This document shows positions 22,810 to 32,200 of a stretch of DNA of 64,000 nucleotides, piece after piece (the first letter of the stretch is position 1; every line of letters begins with the position of its first letter). Under the pieces are notes generated by a model, which did no database searches, was not told where the DNA came from, and worked only from the letters and a program-made list of their open reading frames with translations. Position numbers and translations under genes: made by a program. This stretch comes from Linum tenue (Eukaryota > Streptophyta > Magnoliopsida > Malpighiales > Linaceae), in contig CAMGYJ010000011.1 in assembly GCA_946122785.1 (NCBI GenBank), forward strand, positions 1,984,001 to 2,048,000, read 5' to 3'.

Positions 22810-22812
22810 ATT

Positions 22813-24543
22813 TGTTTTCCGGCGAGGAAAAACTGGTGTTTGAACACAATGAATGCACCTTGACTTCTCGAACAACGATTCTAAACACGGTTCACACCTC
22901 TCCGAACAATGTTCGAACGAGGGTGTTTGATGTTTTGATGGTTTTTTGGGAACAAGCTACGTTACTCTACTCCTATGGAGGTTCAGTGAGAGCTCCGAAA
23001 AACTAAAAGGCAAGTTGCAGAGAAAAGATAAATTTTGACATAGTGTGTCAAATGATTGGTTGTGGAACCCTTTTCCCGTCTTTGTTTCTCCTATTTATAG
23101 CCACTGGGTGTAACTGCCTTGGTAACCGCCGTAGTAACTGCTAGCTGGCCTTTTGCTCCAACTGCCTTAGGGGTCGCTTGTCGCTGCCTTGGTGACTAGT
23201 TGGTAACCGTCGCCTTGGGGGTCTCGTCTCGTCGCCCTGTCATGACTGGATGGGGTTGAGGTTCTTTGCTTAGCCTCCATGATGAAGTCTTGATCGCACC
23301 CTCGGCTGCTTGATGACTCCCCACTCTTGTCGTCTTGAGACCGCTACCATCTCATGACACCAATCCTGGGGGCTTGGTCTCCATACTTAGTCTTTGTAGC
23401 CTCATCAAGTTGATAAGTTACACCCTGCCGGCTTGGTACCCCGTTAGGGTGCTACCAAGTCGGCCTTGGGACTTTGTCTCCATATGGCCCCATAAGGACC
23501 ATACATGGTTGTTTGGTACCTAGTCGGGTGGCCACCTCAGCTAGCCACCATGCCTTAGTAGAATTTCTTGTCTTGTTGGCTTGATACCCTGATGTATGGC
23601 TATCAAGTCCGTCTTGGCCCCCTGTTGCCTGGCCACCAAGTCAGTCTTACCGGCTTGATACCCCCTTGGGGTCATGGGACCCTGTCGCTTTGCTTGGCTG
23701 CCAAGCTTGTCTTGCCGACCCCGTTGGCTTCATACTTAGCCAAATTCATGCTTTTCATGTCTTGGAACCAAGCCATGCCTTGCCGGCTTGGTACCCTCTT
23801 GCTATGGCCATGTGATTCCATACTTAACCAATTTTCATGTATTTTAGTATCAAGCATGCCTTTTCGGCTTGATACCCCTTTGGCTCTATACTTAGCCAAA
23901 TTCAATGTTTTGGTACCAAGCCCTCCTTGCCGGCATGGTACCCTCTTGCCCCATACTCAACCGATTTTGTCTCAGCACGGATGGTCTCCTATTTGGTACC
24001 CGGCTGTTTGGCACCCCTCGGACGGTGTCATGTTTGACACCCTTGGACGAGACCCCCCTTGGACGAGATCATGCATGACCCCCCTTGTGCCTGACCCCCT
24101 TGGACGGTGTCATGCATGATCCCCCTTGTGCTGTGGGTCTCAACACTTAGCCAATTATTTTGGCCTTCCTTGCACCACACGGCGAAAGGGTACTCGCGAT
24201 GACCTCCTTGTGCTGTGGATCTCAACACTTAGCCAAATTTTGGCAATGACCCCCTTGGACGAGACCCCCTTGGACGAGGTCATGCATGACCCCCTTGTGG
24301 TTGGGTCTCAATACTTAGTCAAATTTCATACCAAGGGGTGGAGGCATCGTCCGGCTATGGGGTCACGGAGACGGGTCGGCCATCGTATAGAGGAGAAGGG
24401 GTTTGGCCACTTAGGCCCAAAAACCCAACCCAACAAGGCCCAACTATCTCTTTTAATCATTAATGTTGAGCTGGCCTTATAAATCACTACCACTCCTTGA
24501 AAATAATCAATGTGGTATTGAGTTATTTTTTTAGTGGTAAACA
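22813..24543 (-). repeat. 5' LTR (element orientation) with TATA box
   Basis: This is the upstream LTR of the minus-strand element. A strong plant TATA sequence, CTATAAATAG on the minus strand, lies at 23091-23100 about 280 bp before the LTR end, dividing a ~1.45-kb U3 from R/U5. U3 is full of degenerate copies of a motif around GGCTTGGTACC / GGCTTGATACC, some in inverted arrangement, as in enhancer-like LTR repeats. The open frames at 23335-24482 (plus strand) are not genes; they recur identically in the other LTR. Confidence 0.9.
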
Positions 24544-24756
24544 AATACAACAAGGCCAATTTTTATTCATAAAAATAGAAATAAAACCATTTAAAAAAAT
24601 ATATATAAAAACAAAACCAAAATGCTTCATTATGAATCTTGAGGTTTCATGCTTGTTGTAATTAGGGCTACAATTGAGTCAAGTCGAGTCGAGTTTGACT
24701 TACCTTGAACTAGACTCGTTAATAAACGAGCCAAACTCGAGCTTTACTTGATTACC

Positions 24757-25774
24757 TGTTTACACTAAAAAAATAATCGTGTACCGCATTGATTATTTAC
24801 AAGACATTAACTGTCTTTATAAGGCCAGATCAACAATAACAATTAATGTTATTTAAACTGAGCCTACGATACTAGATTTTTAAACCCAAACGATTAGGCC
24901 TGACATGACGCGTGAGAATAAACTAAGTCTGGTGCCTCATCGCGACAAGCCTCCTCGCGTCAAGTTGGTAGACCGCCTTGTCGGGACAAACCGCCTTGTC
25001 TAAACCACATCGCGAGTCTACAAGATATGTGGGGAGAAGGTCACAAAATAAACTAAGTTCAAGCGCCAAGCCTCCTCGCGTCAGGCCACTTCGTGAGCCC
25101 GCTAGGCCACCTCGTCGCAAGTCCGCCAAGCCTCTACTAAGTCTAAGCGCCAAGCCTCCTCGCGTAGAGTTTGGTAGACCGCCTCATCGCAACAAGCCTC
25201 CTCGCGCCAAGTTTGGTAAACCACCTCGTAGTATTGTCATCATGTTTGACAAACCGCCTCGTCGCGAGATCTGGAATAGCCATGGTAAAGGAAAGGGCAA
25301 GTAACAAGACGTCAGTTCCAAAAGGGAGAGGCGACGGTTTGATTGAGAAACTGTCAATTACTCCACGTTCAAGGACACGTCAGCCACGTCCGGGAAAGAA
25401 GGGAAGTTGTTCTTTTTGGAAGTTACTCTCCAGACAGTTTTCTATGACGGTTATCACCTCAAGCCTATAAATAGGAGGAAGAGTTGTCAGAGAATAGGTT
25501 CGCCAAATTCACACCAGACAACACAATGTCAAATTTTATCCCTTTTTCCTTTCCTCTGCAATTTTAGCCGTAGTAGTAGATCTGGAGCTCTCTTAGAACC
25601 TCCATAGGAGTATGAGTAACTTAATGTAGATCTGTCTCGAGAGTCGTGTAAACATCGATCACCCTCGTTCGAACTGTGTTTGAAGAGGTGTGAACCGTGT
25701 CTTAGTGATCGTTGTCCAAAGAAGTCAAGGTGCAATCAATATCAATTCAACGCAAGTTTTCTCGCCGGAAAACA
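24757..25774 (+). mobile_element. Solo LTR related to the 18108-24543 element
   Basis: It starts TGTTTACACT and ends CGCCGGAAAACA, nearly the same termini as the 18108-24543 LTRs read on the minus strand, and is flanked by TTACC (24752-24756 and 25775-25779). Copy 1 has the empty site near 3075. A TATA sequence CTATAAATAG lies at about 25465, and the shared CCCTCGTTCGAAC motif near 25660. Its U3 has tandem degenerate repeats around AAGCCTCCTCGCG (24945-25265), which create a spurious Lys-Pro-Pro-Arg-rich frame. Its promoter points toward the GI gene, unlike that of the neighbouring element. Confidence 0.9.
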
Positions 25775-26059
25775 TTACCAAAATCTTGTCTTGTGTTTAA
25801 CTCGAGCTCGGCTCATTAATGAGTTCAAGAGCTCTACTCGAGCTCGGATGATTTACTAACGAGCGACTAATATCCGCATGATTTATTGTTAACCGCGAGT
25901 TAATGCATATGTTGTAGGTGGAACTGAGTGTATCATATATCATGATCCCGTTTTCACCAACCAAAATAACAAACCACGTACATAATACATACATACATAA
26001 CATTATCAATGTAAGTTATGTGAACGATCACAATGACTTCTTTCTTTCCCAAAAGTTTA

Positions 26060-26756
26060 CTGGATGGCTAAACATCGCCCTAATTTTACTTTAATCGCCC
26101 TAATTTAAAATATAAAATTACTAAACTAACCTTAATTAATCAAATAAAAGTAAAAAAAACAAACGAGCTTAATAAATAATAATCCTACCTCATCTTCTTC
26201 CAAAATGGTGTCCTCGACCCCCAAACCATGTCCGCCGCAGAGGCTTACTCAATACTTAAAACACTAAATTTAACTCACCCAGAATAAGTACTTGGTGCAA
26301 GGTGTATCCAGTAATACAGCCTATTGGAGCCCATATGCTTTTGAGCTCTCAATTAGAATATGAGGCTTTTGCTTCCCGTATGGAGTCCGGCGACGGCGGC
26401 AGCAATGGTTCCAAGGGGGTTTCGGTTTCGGAAGCCAAAGATGCAGATTCGTGGTACGCCAGTTTCTTGGTCAATTGGGATTGCCCATGAAAAGATTTGG
26501 TGTCAAATTTATTAGCCTCATCGATTTGTAACTCGTAGGTGATTAAATAAGTTGATCGCCGATTGTAATTTGAGTAGAACAGTCCCCGTCCGAATAAATC
26601 AGTGTCGGCCGACGGTGGGAATAAGTGGTGACGATTTTTTAATGGACTGTGTTAGAATAAAATATTTTAATAATAATAATAATCAGGGTAAAAAAGTCAT
26701 CTTGATTATTAATTTAGGGCGATTCGTAAAAACTAGGGCGACAATTAGCAACTCCC
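26060..26756. mobile_element. Non-autonomous DNA transposon, 697 bp, 8-bp TSD
   Basis: Present in copy 2, absent from copy 1 (site near 3360). Flanked by AAAGTTTA (26052-26059 and 26757-26764). The ends are imperfect inverted repeats, both containing GCTAA..NTCGCCCTA near the terminus and a second TCGCCCTAA about 20 bp inside. An 8-bp duplication would suit a hAT-like superfamily, but the termini are not typical, so I leave the class open. The interior has a GC-richer patch (26330-26490) with a 62-aa open frame that may be captured gene sequence; I do not recognise it. Confidence 0.75.
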
Positions 26757-26764
26757 AAAGTTTA

Positions 26765-28292
26765 TCATAAGTACTACTCCAATAATCAAAGTTATTTCAT
26801 AATAATCAATTTGTATTAACAATGTATTAACTTAAGACGTCCCCTTCTTCTTTATAATTAGTGCGCTTTGACTTTACCTAGTGTCCAAGTCTAATTAGGA
26901 GTCAATCAATTATCATTCATCTAAGTGCTCTCTTTAATTCCACCCACCCACCATCTACCCGCGTTAATCTGTCCTACTCCAACTTTCGGTATATGTTACA
27001 AAAGACAGCGGCAGTTTGCGATTTCCACTAATAATTAGGTGGGTTGACCATGGCACAAAAGAATAGAAACAAGGAGAGCCTAAATGCATAATGTCAACGA
27101 ATACATAGGAAATTATGCTACATAACAGAGTTTTGTAAGGTCAACGGCCAACCACATGGTGAGAAAAATAGTGTGTTGACTTTCACCCTTCCATCCATAT
27201 CGTTGTGGTATTCACAATACAATATGTAATGTTGGTATCGAGTTTCAACCATTCATACCTCTGGCTCTGGAGATGATAAGTTCATTCGAAATGTTCTAAA
27301 CGCAGTGTCATTCCGATTCGCTGGTTGCGCATGTTATCTAATATAGACACTTAGATATGGTAAATGACTGTAAGAACTCTCGGCGAAAATGAGCATTTGA
27401 GAGAATGCTTGTCCATGCGTCTTGGAACCATCTCCTCGGATGGCATGTGTGATATATAGTGTTTTCGGAGTTGGGACATGCCACTGTAGCGAGTATAAGA
27501 CATGACACGAACGACATAGCTAGTGAGCCTTGCAGAACTTATGCTATCGACGAAGATGTTGATCTCTCGAACATTATTTTGTTATTCAGCTCGATACAAA
27601 AATTAATTGTGAATTAGGATATTTCTCTGAAGTATTTTTCTGTGGATGTGTTTTGATATTATTACAAAATTTACTTAAACCCTACTCTCTCTAGCTGATC
27701 CATCTCTATGTCCAATTCCTTATTCTTCTTCTCTTCAAATTTATCCAAGAATCGAAATTTTCTACTAAAAGCTTAACTCCTTAAAACCCCCAATGCCCAT
27801 GTATCCATCCTCTCTCATTTGATAATTGTAGGAAGTAGGTTTTAGAGAACAGGACAACGACAATCGAATGACATTGTTGTAATTTGGTGCTGGACTCGAA
27901 CTAATGGTAACTTCAACATACTCATAAACAAACAGTAACAAATATCAACCTCATTCTCCATTTTAACACCCCAAATAATTCCAGACGATAGAGACATCCG
28001 AACTTGGGTCTAGACATGACATTCGAATTGAAAGTTTGATGATCACTTTGTCAATAACAACAAAGTTAAATGACCATCCATATAGTTGACCCCCTTCATC
28101 AATCAAAAGAATCTCAAAATGTTACATAGCATATTGCCTATGGACCATGGATGCATGTAGATCAAGTGATAAACATATATCCATGCGCATACATACATAC
28201 ATATATAAAATAAAATACATAAAATAATTTGGGGAATAATAAGGAGCCAAGAGAGAGAATAGGTGGGTGACGTGGGCCTGTAAGGCGAGAGG
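26765..28292 (+). promoter_or_regulatory. GI upstream region, copy 2
   Basis: AT-rich DNA collinear with 3360-4770 plus 9991-10151 of copy 1, without a gene. It holds the empty LINE target site at 28131-28145. No perfect evening element was seen here; the regulatory motifs I can support are at 17663-18062 and 28293-28311. Confidence 0.6.
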
Positions 28293-28311
28293 AAAATATC
28301 GTCGCCACGTG
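28293..28311 (+). promoter_or_regulatory. GI proximal promoter: evening-element-like motif and G-box
   Basis: AAAATATC at 28293-28300 (one base short of the canonical evening element) and a perfect CACGTG at 28306-28311, with an ACGTGG-type core just upstream at about 28270. The CT-rich leader begins 50-80 bp downstream. G-box/ABRE-like motifs with evening elements are the known combination for GI evening expression in Arabidopsis; binding here is not shown. Confidence 0.6.
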
Positions 28312-28830
28312 GTCAGAGCCCAAATCTCTAAACTTAAGCATTGGAGCTCTGAGAGTCCTACTAAAGATCTCCTCTCTCTTCTTCTCCTACAAAGCAATCA
28401 AAAAAATTGACGGAGTTGGTAAAAACTCTGAAGAACCCAAAAGATTCCGAAACCTCCATTTCTTTCTCCTCACAGATTTCTTAGTCCACAGGCGGAAAAC
28501 TCCACACCTGTAAAATTATCTCAGATCCCCAATTCCTTCCTTACCAGGTACTGTCTTCTGTACTTAGAACTTCCCCTCTTCTTTTCTCTAGAAATCACCA
28601 GTTGATTACATTTTTTACTCGGTTTCTGAGGGCTTCAAATTTGTAAAGATTCGAGCTTTACTTCTTATCTGGCCTTCCTGCTGTTCTGGGTCTCTTGTTT
28701 TTTGGAATCAATTCGTTGGTGGTTCCTGATTTGTGGTGAAAAAAAATTTATCCTTTCGTTTTTCTTTTCTCCCCACCACTATTTAAGGGTAAGATTCATT
28801 GTGTTGGCTTTTGCTGCAGAGAAGTTGGTG

Positions 28831-28863
28831 ATGGGTAGCGGCGGAGCAGTAGATACAACATAA
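28831..28863 (+). other. Upstream ORF in the GI leader (10 codons)
   Basis: Within the leader exon that follows the 5'UTR intron (28548-28819), ATG at 28831 opens a 10-codon frame MGSGGAVDTT followed by TAA. Copy 1 has the same start, length and stop at 10687-10719 with two substitutions. Further short upstream ATG frames follow before the GI start. Any effect on GI translation is inference. Confidence 0.45.
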
Positions 28864-29209
28864 TTCTGTGCAAGTTTCTGCAGCAGAAGAAAGGAAGACG
28901 ATGGGAGGCTTAGATTTAGATTTCATCATTGGTTATTGAGTGTTGCTATTCTGGGGTCTGTTTGTAATATTCAGGACGAATGTTGAGTTACGATATTTGG
29001 ATTCTTGATTGGTGGTGGTAAGGGAGTGCGGTTTTTGAGGGGGAAGGAAGCTGAAAGAGGGAGGTGGAGCTTGGTTTTTTTCTCCTTTCCCTTTTTGGTG
29101 CTTCCAGAGCTCCTCACCGTTTTGTGAAGGCAAAAAAAGAAGGGTTTCCTTATTTTCACTGTAATATCGAGACTTAAATTTACCAATTTCAACCACTTGT
29201 TCATCACCA

Positions 29210-32200
29210 ATGGCTGCTGCTGCGACTTCTTCCGAGCGATGGATTGATAGTCTTCAGCTCTCTTCATTGTTCTGGCCTCCTCCACAAGATATCCACCAGA
29301 GAAAGGTTGGATTAATAACCTTCTCTTGTTATAGTCTTGCGTGTGCTTATCTTTTAGTTGTTAATTACATGCTTCTTTCCTGGTCTAGTTTTTTCCTTAT
29401 ACATGAAATTTAGTGGCCTGTTTTGGAATCATTTTAACAGCATGGTAATGATTGTAAAGGCAAGATCTTCATTTAAATCCAATCCCTTAAAAGAAAATTA
29501 AGAAGTGCCGAGTCTTTGGACTTCTTCATAACTGGAAAAGGTTTCTAGGTGGAATCGGGTAGTGCACATGAGTTCTGTCTTAGAAGGAGATATTTGGTGA
29601 TTGCATGTCTGCCTATTAGCTTAGTGGTTGCGAAACCAGTCTTTATGATGGGGAAAATGATGTCTAACGGTGATTTTTAGACATGATCCAATAGTCCCTA
29701 GCCAGGCATATCATATTGTCTCACAAGGAGATGCTTCAACGCGGAATACTAATTAAGTGCAGGGCCTGCCGACATGAATTTCTATCAGAGGAGATCGAGA
29801 AGTTGGTGTGTCCTTTGGCTGATCCATCTCATCTGTTGTTGGGGGATGATATATGTGTATGTTATGGAGGGCCCATCATGCCTGGGTTGCTATTGTGGGT
29901 TGATGGTGGGTTTCTTGATATGCCATTTGGTGGGCATCTCGTGTTGCCTCTGCAGTATGAAGCATGGTGTTTGCTATGGATGGGAACCATCTCCCCCGGA
30001 ATCATTATCTGTTGATGGCTTGGATTTTGTTTCTTTAATGGATGTTCAGATAGCTGCATGGGGTGCGTTTGTTTTCTGGAATTGGAGGTTTTGTTAAGAA
30101 AAGAAGCAATAACTGAAGCTCCTGGGTTGTGCAAAGCTAGTGTCAGAAGTAGACTGCTTCATTTAAGGAGCTCTCGATGAACTTTTTACCTCTGACAGTT
30201 CGGATCATAACGACAGAAAGTCAATCTGGAGAGACGGGAACGAGGGGGGAGAGTATGCAATTGCTGGTACTGATTAAGTTTGTTGAAGTTTTGGGAGATG
30301 TTACCTTAGGTTGCACGTCTGTCCCTATATGTCTTCAACAGTAATGTGGAGATACTGCTGCTTTCATATCTGGAGGGATGATGGTTAGGAATGAGGAGAT
30401 GCTCCAATGCAAACTGGCCTGCACTCTAGGAAACAGTTGATGTTGCAGAAACACCTAAGAATGTAGTTTGCTTTTACATTTGATGAACCTCCGAAGGTAC
30501 TTTGAAGGGTCTGATGTCTTCATTGTGGAGAGTGATGGGTCAAAGAAACAGATGGAAGTTGTAGTGACCTTGCTTTATATGGTTTATGTCTCACAGTTTT
30601 AAGGTACTCCAAAAAAAGGAAATCAACACAGGACACATCATCTTGGTCTTGTAAGGGGACTGATCAAGAGATCGCAGGAGATTTGTGGTGGCCTTGAATA
30701 TGTGGCATCAAGTGGCTTGTTTTCGGGGATATATTTACTTAGTTGTCTACTATCCTCTGAAACCCTTAGTCTTCAAAACTATCTTGTTTTCCTTTATAAG
30801 GACATTTGGAGTTGCATCACTTAGGTCAGCGAGGGAAGAATCCTCTGGAAAAGCTTTTTTAAATTGATTATCCACAAATAGTTTGTGTTAAAACTTGCTG
30901 CCATACAATTGAGTAAAAAAAATAAAATAAAAAATACAACAAGAGTCATCAATTGGCCTTCCTTATGATTATGTTTATGTATGGTTTTGACCTTAATCTG
31001 TTCGTTCTCGAATCCATCTTATTCCAATTGATAGTGAATTGATTTGCCATTTTATGAGCTCACTAAGCCATAACTCATAAGCCAATGCTATATCTCTTGC
31101 TGAACTATGATTTTGTGATGTACACGTGGATGTTCTGTTTCCATAAGAACCCTCTTTCTTCTGTCAGCTGTGCTTTTTCTTTTCACTTCAATCAATTCAA
31201 TTCTATATGGAACTGACATGCATTCTTGTTTCTGGTGTGGCCCTTGCTCAGGCACAAGTTACTGCTTATGTCAAGTATTTTGGACAATTCACCTCTGAGC
31301 AATTTCCAGATGATATAGCTGAGGTATGCCTCTCTGTCTCCGCTGAATGTCATATGCCTTATACTTCCTTTTGTTCTCTTAACATATTGTCTTTAACCTA
31401 CTGACTTGTTTTGACAGTTGATCCGCAGTCGTTATCCATCAGCAGATAAACGCCTTTTTGATGAAGTTCTGGGTAGATATTCTTTACTCATGTACTTCCT
31501 TAGACTGTTCTATTATTGAGGAAAGATCAGACAACTTCATGCTAATTGTCACTTTATTTATTTATTTCATATCGAACTCCAGCTACATTTGTCCTACATC
31601 ATCCAGAGCATGGCCATGCAGTGGTGCTTCCAATTATCTCGTGTTTGATCGATGGTACTCTGGTTTATGACAAAAGCAATCCTCCATTTGCTTCTTTCAT
31701 ATCTCTAGTCTGCCCGAGGAGTGAGGTACATAACTTGGAAAAGTTTGCAAGATGCCTCCTAAAAAAATCAAATACCAAATGCTTAATAAGTATCATCTTT
31801 TCTTGATTGATAAAATTTTCTTGTAGCTCAATTTGCCATGAAAACAGTACAGACATATACGATTGATTTTTAAGTATGATCTTTTCTTGTACAGAATGAA
31901 TACTCTGAACAGTGGGCTCTAGCATGTGGGGAGATCTTACGGATTTTAACTCATTATAACCGCCCAATATACAAGAAGCAGAGTACTGAATCAGATAGAA
32001 GCAGTAGTGGTAGTCATGCAACTACAAGTCAGTCAACAGACGGAGAATCCTGCAGTTCACCGCCGTTACAGCAGGAAAGGAGGCCTTTAAGACCATTGTC
32101 TCCCTGGATTACTGATATATTACTTGCGGCACCTCTTGGTATCAGAAGTGACTACTTCCGCTGGTGAGTCACAATGATTTTCTGAGCACTTCCTATCATT

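Larger units (their letters stand above)
18108..24543 (-). mobile_element. Young non-autonomous LTR retrotransposon with one unrecognised ORF
   Basis: Two LTRs of exactly 1731 bp (18108-19838 and 22813-24543) read as identical and are flanked by the 5-bp duplication AATAC (18103-18107 and 24544-24548). Copy 1 of the tandem duplication keeps the empty site near 2870. Ends are TG...CA. Orientation is minus: on that strand a PBS-like TGG sequence follows the right-hand LTR, a G-rich purine tract (19839-19853) precedes the left-hand LTR, and the only long internal ORF (20647-22773) is on the same strand. I find no protease, RT, RNase H or integrase, so it must move with enzymes from another element. 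LTR identity implies very recent insertion. Confidence 0.93.
15287..29068 (+). repeat. Tandem duplication, copy 2 of the GI upstream block, interrupted by three mobile elements
   Basis: Position 15287 corresponds to position 1 and 29068 to 10920. The copy is interrupted by an LTR retrotransposon (18108-24543), a solo LTR (24757-25774) and a DNA transposon (26060-26756). Each is flanked by a target-site duplication and absent from copy 1. Unlike copy 1, this copy continues without a break into the intact GI gene, so it is in the functional position. The full duplicated unit, if the tandem model is right, is 10921-29068: truncated SOL1, spacer, solo LTR, GI upstream region. Confidence 0.92.

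Noticed and set aside
22792..22812. Canonical initiator-Met tRNA primer-binding site
   Set aside because: The sequence does not match TGGTATCAGAGC; only a generic TGG-starting PBS can be supported.
24978..25304. 108-aa Lys-Pro-Pro-Arg-rich ORF
   Set aside because: By-product of short tandem repeats in the solo LTR; no independent support.
26302..26490. 62-aa ORF in the DNA transposon
   Set aside because: Short and unrecognised; noted as possible captured sequence but not called as a gene.
29716..30097. Two overlapping ~100-aa ORFs in GI intron 1
   Set aside because: They lie wholly within the 1.95-kb intron between two well-supported GI exons and show no family features.
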